DNA of 5,505 bases from Fidelibacterota bacterium REDSEA-S14_B6 (GTDB lineage: Bacteria; Fidelibacterota; Marinisomatia; Marinisomatales; S15-B10): NCBI GenBank assembly GCA_001626655.1, contig LUOC01000114.1:1-5505 (forward strand), read 5' to 3'. Positions 1 to 5,505 of this stretch are shown piece by piece; the stretch's first letter is position 1, and the number at the start of each line of letters is the position of its first letter. A program made the translations under genes and the position numbers. The notes below the pieces were generated by a model, which ran no database searches, had not been told where the DNA came from, and saw nothing but the letters and a program-made list of their open reading frames with translations.

Positions 1-59
1 AAACAGGCGGGGCGCAAGGATTTCGTTCTTGCGACTCTTTTCGGCCTCAGCCATGCCGG
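1..59. repeat. Left arm of a 59-bp perfect inverted repeat (probable fold-back artefact)
   Basis: Every base here is the reverse complement of 180-238. Identity stops abruptly at base 60, and a 120-base spacer separates the arms. The right arm is ordinary amidohydrolase coding sequence in its proper frame, while this arm read forward gives a meaningless leader before the conserved MPGMTDLHLH segment. A perfect inverted copy at the very edge of the sequence is typical of a fold-back chimera from whole-genome amplification or of an assembly error. The junction probably lies within bases 53-59 (atgccgg), where a short shared sequence could have primed the switch. A real inverted duplication is possible but less likely. 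Confidence 0.9.
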
Positions 60-1333
60 GAATGACAGACCTCCACCTTCACCTTCGGCAGGAGCCGATG
101 GAACTAGAGTATATCTATTATCTCAAGCTTGCTCACGGCGTTACCACACTTGTACCGGGCGCAGACCGCGGACTTAATTCCGGCATGGCTGAGGCCGAAA
201 AGAGTCGCAAGAACGAAATCCTTGCGCCCCGCCTGTTTCCCATCTGGGGGTGGGGACGAAACGTCGATATGAGCAGTGTTGAGAAGGATGATCCCAAGAA
301 CGCGGACAAGATCGCTCGCCGGATGATGGCGCAGGGCGCCCATGTGGTGAGCGTGGGCGGTCAAGCGTGGAGTCAGGGACTGTTCGGTGCAGCGTGCAAG
401 GCTGTCTGGGAAAATGGCGGGATTACGACAGTCCACCTCCCCCCTTCTTCCAATGCGGTGGTTCAGGCGGTGGATGCGGCGCGCCTCGGCGTCACCATGA
501 TCGAGCACCATTACGGCTACGGCGAGTCGGCTCTCGATCGAAAGGTTCAGGACTTTCCCCGCGATTACAACTACAATGATGAAAACGCTCGTTTCCGCCA
601 CGCCGGGAAAGTGTGGCTGGAGGCTGACAAGGAGCGGCTGCTGTCAGAAGTCGCCGATTCGCTAGTCGCCTACGGCGTTACCATGCTCCCCACTCGGGTG
701 GTCTATGAAGCGAACCGGGACATTATCAGGGCCCAGAGCCTTCCGTGGCATGAAAAATATACCCATCAGTCCCTCATCAAGTGGAACCTTCCGAACCCCG
801 CCTACCACGGCTCCTACCACTACGACTGGACGTCTGACGATGAATACTACTGGTTTTACGCTTTCGATCTGTGGGGCGACCTCATCTACGAGTTCAACAA
901 GCGCGGCGGCCGTGTCGCCTACGGAACTGACGACAACTATATCTGGGCGACGCCCGGTTTTTCCAATGTACGGGAACTCCAGCTTTTGAGGGAGTCCGGA
1001 ATGCACAACCTGGAAGTGATTAAGTCCGCCACCATCAACAGCGCTCAGACACTGCGGCAGGAAAAACTGGGACTCGTCCGACCGGGGTACATTGCCGACC
1101 TCGCACTCGTGGACGGAAACCCCGCTTACAACCTCCGCTTTCTCTATAGCTTCGGAGCGTTGACGACGGATGAGGATGGAAAGATGTACCGGACGAAAGG
1201 CATCGTACACACGATCAAGGACGGGATCGTGACAAACAACATCCGCCTCATGGAGGAGGTGGCGAAAATGGTGAAGAAGTCAAAGCGCGGCGTGAAACCG
1301 GATGCCGTTACGGAGCCGTTTGTCATCGAGTAA
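53..1333 (+). CDS. Amidohydrolase family protein (imidazolonepropionase-like), N-terminus missing
   Basis: This is a metal-dependent hydrolase of the amidohydrolase superfamily, whose members cleave C-N or similar bonds in amides, cyclic imides and ureas. Counting the ATG at 53 as residue 1, it keeps the MPGMTDLHLH segment with the HxH metal pair (H8, H10), a histidine in TTVHLPP (H128), a histidine in MIEHHYG (H152/H153) and the late aspartate in YGTDD (D293). The C-terminal signature SATINSAQTL, then GLVRPGYIADLALVDGNP, closes the barrel and returns to the small beta-sandwich. Where relatives often have a lysine (GxDxIKV) this protein has GAHVVSV, with serine at 100. In family members the HxH motif follows an N-terminal beta-sandwich of some 50 or more residues; that part is absent because the sequence turns into the fold-back before base 59. 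Neither the TTG at 29 nor the ATG at 53 is a trustworthy start. The substrate is unknown. Confidence 0.88.
   Translation: MPGMTDLHLHLRQEPMELEYIYYLKLAHGVTTLVPGADRGLNSGMAEAEKSRKNEILAPRLFPIWGWGRNVDMSSVEKDDPKNADKIARRMMAQGAHVVSVGGQAWSQGLFGAACKAVWENGGITTVHLPPSSNAVVQAVDAARLGVTMIEHHYGYGESALDRKVQDFPRDYNYNDENARFRHAGKVWLEADKERLLSEVADSLVAYGVTMLPTRVVYEANRDIIRAQSLPWHEKYTHQSLIKWNLPNPAYHGSYHYDWTSDDEYYWFYAFDLWGDLIYEFNKRGGRVAYGTDDNYIWATPGFSNVRELQLLRESGMHNLEVIKSATINSAQTLRQEKLGLVRPGYIADLALVDGNPAYNLRFLYSFGALTTDEDGKMYRTKGIVHTIKDGIVTNNIRLMEEVAKMVKKSKRGVKPDAVTEPFVIE
180..238. repeat. Right arm of the 59-bp inverted repeat (genuine coding copy)
   Basis: This is the partner of bases 1-59. It encodes a smoothly continuing part of the amidohydrolase (around SGMAEAEKSRKNEILAPRLF), so it is taken as the original sequence and the left arm as the copy. 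Confidence 0.85.
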
Positions 1334-1336
1334 CAA

Positions 1337-1759
1337 GTGGGAGACGAAGAAGACCTCTGGCGTTGCCCGGAATGCGGCCGGCGGTTCACTCAGACGAATC
1401 AGTCACATTCGTGCGTTCAGATTTCGGTTGACGACCACTTCAAGAGTAAGACTCCGGGAGCCCGTGAACTTTTTGATCTACTTCTGAAACAGGTGAAGTC
1501 ATTCGGGCCAGTTCGAACTGACGCAGTGAAATCGGCCATCAATCTCACTCATCAATCACATTTCGCCATGGTGTACGTACGAAAAGCGAGTCTGACGATT
1601 GATTTAGCCTCTGAAGCGCCACTCATGTCAGACAGGGTGTTTCGATCTGAACAGTTGGGTCCGCGGCTTCACCTCAATTATGTGATACTGAGCGAACCGG
1701 AAGATATCGACAATGAGTTGCTGAATTGGCTCAGGGACGCCTACGACAGAGCAGGTTGA
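1337..1759 (+). CDS. DUF5655 protein with zinc-finger-like N-terminus
   Basis: This 140-residue protein appears complete. Residues 8-26 carry WRCPECGRRF followed by QSHSC: C10, C13, H24 and C26 could bind one zinc ion. Residues about 42-140 match the DUF5655 pattern, with an N-terminal helix (ARELFDLLLKQVKSFGPV), a strand-rich middle and the ending EDIDNELLNWLRDAYDRAG. The function of this family is not established. The gene starts with GTG in the same frame as the upstream amidohydrolase, three bases after its stop, with no good Shine-Dalgarno sequence nearby, so translation is probably coupled. No earlier start exists between that stop and the CxxC motif. A second, longer DUF5655 protein lies at 2582-3144. 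The family call rests on remembered family features and is fairly sure. Confidence 0.85.
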   Translation: MGDEEDLWRCPECGRRFTQTNQSHSCVQISVDDHFKSKTPGARELFDLLLKQVKSFGPVRTDAVKSAINLTHQSHFAMVYVRKASLTIDLASEAPLMSDRVFRSEQLGPRLHLNYVILSEPEDIDNELLNWLRDAYDRAG

Positions 1760-1765
1760 ACGGTG

Positions 1766-2149
1766 ATGAAACTCCTTGACGTCCACCCGCGCCTGCCTGT
1801 CTCAGACTTGAATAGGACAGCGGATTTCTATTGCGAACATTTCGGATTCGACTGCTCTTTCTTGCCGGAGGAGCCTCCCACATTTGTGATCCTTGAGAAG
1901 AACGACGTCAATATTCAGTTCTATGCCGCCGATGCGGAGAGCGGTGAAGCGACAGGCAACGCCACACTGAGTTTCAAGACGGACGATGCGACCGCCGTCC
2001 ATCGTGAACTTGAGAAAAAGATGACCATAGAGTGGGGCCCGGAGGTCTACTGGTACGGCAGGCGGGAGTTTGCTGTCCGAGATCCCGACGGCACCCTCCT
2101 CATCTTCACAGAGCCGACAGATGATCCACCCACATGTCTAGATGAGTAA
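1766..2149 (+). CDS. VOC-superfamily (glyoxalase / bleomycin-resistance-like) protein
   Basis: This is a 127-residue single-domain protein of the vicinal oxygen chelate fold. The N-terminal half has the usual opening (DVHPRLPVSDLNRTADFYCEHFGF), and the C-terminal half has FAVRDPDGTLLIFTEP, near residues 102-117. The fold serves lyases, dioxygenases and drug-sequestering proteins alike. H7 sits where the first metal ligand usually lies, but the residue four after the DPDG glycine, often a glutamate ligand, is isoleucine (I113), and no histidine is apparent at the mid-protein ligand position. A binding or sequestering role, as in bleomycin-resistance proteins, is therefore at least as likely as metal catalysis. 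The ATG at 1766 is preferred over an adjacent in-frame GTG at 1763. The gene begins seven bases after the previous stop, again suggesting coupling. Confidence 0.85.
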   Translation: MKLLDVHPRLPVSDLNRTADFYCEHFGFDCSFLPEEPPTFVILEKNDVNIQFYAADAESGEATGNATLSFKTDDATAVHRELEKKMTIEWGPEVYWYGRREFAVRDPDGTLLIFTEPTDDPPTCLDE

Positions 2150-2158
2150 TTGCTCATC
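2141..2158. other. Small hairpin over the VOC stop codon
   Basis: GATGAG and CTCATC form a perfect 6-bp stem around the loop taattg, which contains the TAA stop of the VOC gene. No T tract follows, so it does not look like an intrinsic terminator. It may be chance or a weak mRNA structure before the next ribosome binding site. Confidence 0.3.
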
Positions 2159-2171
2159 ATCCACTGTTCTG

Positions 2172-2178
2172 AAAGGAG
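2172..2178 (+). promoter_or_regulatory. Strong ribosome binding site for the NTF2-like lipoprotein gene
   Basis: AAAGGAG lies five bases before the ATG at 2184. It is the best Shine-Dalgarno sequence in the window. It fixes 2184 as the intended start, although the conserved domain downstream is in another frame. Confidence 0.8.
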
Positions 2179-2183
2179 AATTC

Positions 2184-2580
2184 ATGAAAAAGACACTCCA
2201 AATCCCCCTCCTTGCCCTGATGTTTATCGCGTGTGCTGACGAACCCGTCACCACCGCAGAAGGTTTTCCTCGGGACGGACGCCACCGAACGGTGGCCCAT
2301 CGCTGAGTTCAGAGAATACGCCATGGGGCGGTTCAGCACCGGCGTGGGATGGACGTATGAATCTACAGAGCGGTTCATTTATTTCGATGATGACGGGAAC
2401 ACGGCGTGGTTTGATGAGAGAGTGGTGAATGAGAAATACGGCGAATTCCGCGGCACCGGTGTCCTTGAAAAAAGAGGTGGAAAATGGCTTATCAGTCACT
2501 ACAATCTCACCGCCCCTATACCGAACGATCTGCTGGTAAGTGTGGTGGAGATTATCCGCGAATACGAGAAGGGAGAATAA
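2184..2580 (+). pseudogene. NTF2/SnoaL-like lipoprotein gene, frame-broken and missing its N-terminal helices
   Basis: Two parts lie in different frames. The first, from the ATG at 2184, is a lipoprotein leader (MKKTLQIPLLALMFIACADE) with the lipidated cysteine at residue 17; this frame stops at 2304-2306 after 40 codons. The second, in the next frame from about 2263 to the TAA at 2578-2580, encodes the conserved part of an NTF2-like (SnoaL / DUF4440-type) domain: FLGTDATERWPIAEFREYA, GVGWTYESTERF, NTAWFDE, GTGVLEKRGGKW and the end IPNDLLVSVVEIIREYEKGE. Dropping one T from the four-T run at 2264-2267 would join both parts into 131 residues. Even then only about ten residues separate the lipid cysteine from FLGTDATERW, where relatives have about 40 more forming the first helices, so a deletion is also likely. 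If intact it would be an outer- or inner-membrane-anchored periplasmic protein of unknown function. An alternative GTG at 2233 opens the domain frame but lacks a sensible leader. Confidence 0.75.
2571..2575 (+). promoter_or_regulatory. Ribosome binding site deciding the DUF4287/DUF5655 start
   Basis: GGGAG lies six bases before the ATG at 2582, inside the last codons of the NTF2-like gene. It favours 2582 over the in-frame earlier start at 2540, which would add 14 residues unlike the family. Confidence 0.7.
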
Positions 2581-2581
2581 G

Positions 2582-3144
2582 ATGGCGTCAAGTCCAGAGG
2601 AAATGATGGCATCCATGATGGCCAATCTTGAAGAGAAGACGGGCCACGGCATTGACCACTGGTTTTCAGTCGTTGAAAAGAGCGGCGAAGAAAGACATAT
2701 GGCCATCATTAACCATCTGAAAAGCGAGCATGGCATGACCCACGGTTATGCAAATCTCATCGCCATGAAGTTCAGGGCGCGGTCAGAAGCGCCAAAGTCG
2801 AAAGGCGATTTGGTGGCCGATCAGAACACCGGAGCTAAGGCGCGACTAAAGCCTCTCTATGATCAGTTGGTCGGTGTCGTTGCATCTTTCGGCAACGATG
2901 TAGATGTCTCCCCGAGGAAAACTTATGTCACCATCCGGCGCTCCAAGCAGTTCGCCATTTTCAAGGCGTCCACGAAGGAGCGCCTCGATGTCGGTCTGAT
3001 CCTCAAGGGCATTGAGCCGACCGATCGCCTCCAGACCGAAAACAGTTCAGCGGCATGATGACGCACGCAGTGGGGATTTCTGACGCTGCCGAGATTGATG
3101 ATGAGCTCAAGGGGTGCCTGATACAGGCGTATGAGGCGGCCTGA
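2582..3144 (+). pseudogene. DUF4287 + DUF5655 domain protein, interrupted by a one-base frameshift
   Basis: The open frame from the ATG at 2582 gives 158 residues and stops at 3056-3058. Residues about 5-65 match DUF4287 (EEKTGHGIDHWFSVVEK, then HLKSEHGMTHGYANLIAMK). Residues about 86-150 match the start of DUF5655 (LKPLYDQLVGVVASFG, PRKTYVTIRRSKQFAIFKAS, RLDVGLILKGIEP). The expected ending is found in the neighbouring frame: KQFSGMMTHAV, then EIDDELKGCLIQAYEAA and a TGA at 3142-3144. Adding one A to the four-A run at 3039-3042 joins them into 187 residues, and the rebuilt tail resembles the end of the DUF5655 protein at 1337-1759 (EDIDNELLNWLRDAYDRAG). The break may be a sequencing error or a recent mutation; as read, the product loses its last ~30 residues. 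The function is unknown. The TGA overlaps the ATG at 3144 (TGATG), but that ATG is not the preferred start of the next gene. Confidence 0.85.
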
Positions 3145-3173
3145 TGTTATCGCCGAATAGATTCCAACAGAAC

Positions 3174-3178
3174 GAGGA
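3174..3178 (+). promoter_or_regulatory. Ribosome binding site deciding the serine hydrolase start
   Basis: GAGGA lies seven bases before the ATG at 3186. Starting there puts the secretion signal right at the N-terminus. The ATG at 3144 would place 14 polar residues in front of it. Confidence 0.7.
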
Positions 3179-3185
3179 AAAAACC

Positions 3186-4631
3186 ATGCGTAGACTTATG
3201 ACGCTGTTTCTGATTGCCGGAATTATTTCGGCGCCACTATCGGGGAAAGATGCCACAGGCTATCCCCGCCTGTCTGAAGCGGTTCAGTTGATCGAGGTGT
3301 GGCTCGACGCCCAGAGAGATTATGACGGCCTCCCGGGCCTCTCCGCTGCGGTTGTCCACGATCAGACAACGATCTGGAGCGGCGGCTTCGGCTATTCGAA
3401 TCCAGACAGGAAATCGAAAACGGACGCAAAAACAATTCACAGCATCTGCTCCATTTCAAAACTGTTCACCGCCATCGCCGTCATGCAGTTGAGAGACGAG
3501 GGCAAGCTTCGGCTGAATGATCCAGTGTCCAAGCATCTCCCGTGGTTCGACATCGAGAACAGCTATCCTGACAGAGGCGGAGCGACGGTTCAGAACATGC
3601 TGACTCACTCTTCCGGGCTGCCGAGAGAATCGGATTATCCCTACTGGTCGCCGCCCGACTTCCCCTTCCCTTCCCGGGATGCCATCAAAGGAAAGGTTTC
3701 TGATCAGAGTACACTCTACCCCGCTGACACATATTTTCAGTACTCCAACCTCGGGCTCACTCTGGCGGGCGAAATTGTGGCTGAACTGTCCGGAATGGAC
3801 TTCGACAGCTACATAGAGAAAAAGATTTTTCGCCCCCTCGGTCTGAAAAACACCCGGACGGAAATGCCGAAAAAAATGTACGGCAAACAGCTCGCCGTGG
3901 GGCATGCGGCCCTCAACCGTGACGGCGACCGGCCGAAGGTGGAGCTGTTCCATGCGGAAGGGATCGGCCCGGCGGCGGGGTTTAGCTCGACTGCGGACGA
4001 TCTCGCCAAGTTTGCCTCGTGGCAATTCCGACTTCTCCAGAAAGGAGGCGAGGAGATTTTGAAGGCGAATACGCTGAGGGAGATGCACCGCGTCCATTTT
4101 CTCGACGACGACTGGCAGCCGGCCTGGGGACTCGGTTTCTCCATCTGGCGTGATGGTGAGAAGAAGTTTGTGGGCCACGGCGGGAGTTGTCCCGGTTATC
4201 GCTCCCAACTGCTGATCCAGCCGAAGAGCAAGATTGCCACAGTTTTCATGTCGAACGCCTCAGGGGTCAATGCCCGAAGGTTCACCCAGCAACTCTACAA
4301 CATCATCGCTCCCGCCGTTAAAGCGGCGAACTCCGATGACGAGGCAAAGGCGCTGAAACAGGAGTTCACCAAATACGTCGGTCACTACAGCGAGGCGCCC
4401 TGGGGAGGTGAAACAGCCGTCATATCGTGGAAAGGTGAACTGTCCATGCTGCGCCTGCCGACGAATGATCCTCTCGGCTCTATCACCAGACTGAAACACA
4501 TTGAAGGCGACACCTTCCGCCGTGTCAGAGATGACGATGAACTGGGCGAGAAGATCAGGTTCGAGACCGACAAAAAGGGGAGAGTAATCAATATGTGGCA
4601 TCATCACAATTTCGCGCCCAGGATCAGATGA
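3186..4631 (+). CDS. Exported beta-lactamase-fold serine hydrolase (class C beta-lactamase-related)
   Basis: This is a 481-residue protein of the Beta-lactamase (PF00144) family, which includes class C beta-lactamases, D-aminopeptidases, carboxypeptidases and esterases. A signal peptide (MRRLMTLFLIAGIISAPLSG) directs it to the periplasm, with likely cleavage near residues 16-20. The active-site motifs are present in order: SISK (nucleophile S89, K92), THSSGLP near 140-146, YSN (Y186, N188), and HGG at 331-333 replacing the KTG box of true beta-lactamases. That replacement favours esterase or peptidase activity over antibiotic hydrolysis. From about residue 397 a second region begins (YVGHYSEAPWGG...), resembling the small beta-rich C-terminal domain of many family members. 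Relative to the SxxK serine, spacing and length are normal and the frame is unbroken. The last codons overlap the next gene's start, so the two are probably translated together. The substrate is not deducible. Confidence 0.92.
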   Translation: MRRLMTLFLIAGIISAPLSGKDATGYPRLSEAVQLIEVWLDAQRDYDGLPGLSAAVVHDQTTIWSGGFGYSNPDRKSKTDAKTIHSICSISKLFTAIAVMQLRDEGKLRLNDPVSKHLPWFDIENSYPDRGGATVQNMLTHSSGLPRESDYPYWSPPDFPFPSRDAIKGKVSDQSTLYPADTYFQYSNLGLTLAGEIVAELSGMDFDSYIEKKIFRPLGLKNTRTEMPKKMYGKQLAVGHAALNRDGDRPKVELFHAEGIGPAAGFSSTADDLAKFASWQFRLLQKGGEEILKANTLREMHRVHFLDDDWQPAWGLGFSIWRDGEKKFVGHGGSCPGYRSQLLIQPKSKIATVFMSNASGVNARRFTQQLYNIIAPAVKAANSDDEAKALKQEFTKYVGHYSEAPWGGETAVISWKGELSMLRLPTNDPLGSITRLKHIEGDTFRRVRDDDELGEKIRFETDKKGRVINMWHHHNFAPRIR

Positions 4632-5505
4632 GCGGATTCCCGGAGAAACTGATTCACTGCTGGCACCCTGTCGCCTATGCGTCCGAACTTCCTGAAGGAA
4701 AACCGTTCGGCACCACACTTCTGGATGAGCCCATCGTTATCTGGCGCTCATCTGACGGAAAGGCACACGTCATGAAGGACCTCTGTATCCACCGCGGCAC
4801 AGCCCTCTCGCTCGGATGGATCGACACCGACAACATTGTCTGCGCCTACCACGGCTGGGGCTACAACGGTGACGGCGCCTGCGTCCACATACCGCAAAAA
4901 GAGAATCCGTCCATCCCCCGAAAAGCGAGAGCGACAAGTTACGCCTGTGCCGAGCGGTATGGCCTCATCTGGGTCTGCCTCGGAGATGCGGCCTACCTCC
5001 TTCCGGAAATTCCAGAGCTTGAAGATCAGTCGTGGAAAGTGGTCGAGACCGGCCCCTTTAACTGGAAATGCAACGCTTCCCGGCAGGTGGAGAACTTCAC
5101 CGATTTTGGGCATTTCCCGTGGGTGCATCCCGGTCTTCTCGGCGATCGCGAAAGACCGGTAGTGCCCGATTATGAAGTGACCGTTGACGGCCACGTCCTC
5201 CACTATTCCATCGTCCGTCCAGAGGCGCCCAACAGCGACGACTTCCCCATCTTCGCAAATGAGGATGTAGTGCGGCCGGAGCGGCGGAGCGTTTACCAGC
5301 TTCATGTTCCGTACACAATTGTTCTACGCCTCGGCTGGGGCGGTGATGAGGGGATGGTTTACTTTTTCGTGTCACAGCCCATCTCTCAGGATCGGTGCAG
5401 GGGCTACTGCATTGTGGGCCGGAACTACGATCTTGACGAGCCTGAATCGGCGATCCAGCAGTTCGAAGATGTCATCTTCGGGCAGGATCAGGTGGTGGTT
5501 GAGTC
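4628..5505 (+). CDS. Rieske [2Fe-2S] non-heme iron oxygenase, alpha-subunit-like; truncated by the window end
   Basis: An open frame of 292 codons runs off the right edge. It encodes the oxygenase component of a Rieske system, which uses electrons from a separate reductase to activate O2 for hydroxylation or demethylation of aromatic or other small substrates in the cytoplasm. The Rieske motif is complete: C53, H55, then C72, H75 (CIHRG ... CAYHGW). The mononuclear iron site begins at ENFTDFGHFPWVH: D159 is the usual bridging aspartate, and H162 and H167 are iron ligands. The third ligand, a C-terminal aspartate, lies beyond the window. The visible end, FGQDQVVVE, is where relatives continue into a conserved VESQRP-type segment. 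The ATG overlaps the stop of the serine hydrolase (ATGA), so translation is coupled. No ferredoxin or reductase gene is visible. Gene symbols such as vanA would be over-specific. Confidence 0.93.
   Translation, partial: MSGFPEKLIHCWHPVAYASELPEGKPFGTTLLDEPIVIWRSSDGKAHVMKDLCIHRGTALSLGWIDTDNIVCAYHGWGYNGDGACVHIPQKENPSIPRKARATSYACAERYGLIWVCLGDAAYLLPEIPELEDQSWKVVETGPFNWKCNASRQVENFTDFGHFPWVHPGLLGDRERPVVPDYEVTVDGHVLHYSIVRPEAPNSDDFPIFANEDVVRPERRSVYQLHVPYTIVLRLGWGGDEGMVYFFVSQPISQDRCRGYCIVGRNYDLDEPESAIQQFEDVIFGQDQVVVE

Noticed and set aside
29..52. TTG start of the amidohydrolase at 29
   Set aside because: It lies inside the fold-back copy, so the codons before about 53 are not part of the true gene.
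2141..2158. Hairpin as a transcription terminator
   Set aside because: The stem is only 6 bp and no T tract follows; the next gene has its own strong ribosome binding site just downstream.
3036..3045. Programmed ribosomal frameshift at the A run
   Set aside because: GAAAAC is not a classic slippery heptamer, no clear downstream stem was seen, and a missing base explains the break more simply.
3144..3185. Serine hydrolase start at the ATG at 3144
   Set aside because: It would put a polar stretch before the signal peptide; the ATG at 3186 has a GAGGA at proper spacing.
3456..4208. 250-codon minus-strand open frame
   Set aside because: It runs antisense to the serine hydrolase, whose catalytic motifs are all in the + frame; the minus product shows no recognisable domain.
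4748..5305. 185-codon minus-strand open frame
   Set aside because: It is antisense to the Rieske oxygenase, which has a complete CxH...CxxH motif and iron-site motif on the + strand.
1..5505. A new defence, mobile or CRISPR-like system
   Set aside because: No direct repeats, transposase, integrase, nuclease or phage-like genes were found; the genes present belong to metabolic or unknown-function families.

Overview
The window looks like a piece of a Gram-negative bacterial genome, roughly mid-50s % GC by eye, with every gene on the + strand. The Gram-negative reading rests on a lipoprotein-type leader and a secreted serine hydrolase. I cannot place the species. The gene mix (amidohydrolase, VOC protein, beta-lactamase-fold hydrolase, Rieske oxygenase) is common in uncultured environmental heterotrophs, but that is only an inference. 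The window probably spans a short contig: the left edge is an artefact-like fold-back, and the right edge cuts a gene.

Layout. Bases 1-59 are the exact reverse complement of 180-238, so the first ~50 bases are probably not genuine sequence. From about 53 to 1333 runs an amidohydrolase that lacks its N-terminus. Three bases later (1337-1759) is a small DUF5655 protein with a zinc-finger-like N-terminus, and seven bases after that (1766-2149) a VOC/glyoxalase-like protein. After a 34-base gap with a good ribosome binding site comes an NTF2/SnoaL-like lipoprotein gene (2184-2580) whose leader and domain lie in different frames. A DUF4287+DUF5655 protein follows (2582-3144); it is broken near its C-terminus by a one-base frameshift in an A run. 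Next come an exported beta-lactamase-fold serine hydrolase (3186-4631) and, overlapping it by ATGA, a Rieske non-heme iron oxygenase alpha subunit (4628 to the window end, truncated).

Working together. No gap between genes exceeds about 45 bases and several junctions are coupled, so this could be one transcript. The two hydrolases and the oxygenase suggest uptake and breakdown of small, possibly aromatic, compounds, but no substrate can be read from the sequence. The two DUF5655 proteins, the VOC protein and the NTF2-like protein look like accessory or stress-type genes of unknown role.

Most notable are the 59-bp perfect fold-back, two reading-frame breaks each at a four-base homopolymer, and two DUF5655 paralogues in one cluster. 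I saw no RNA gene, CRISPR array, insertion sequence, phage gene or defence system.
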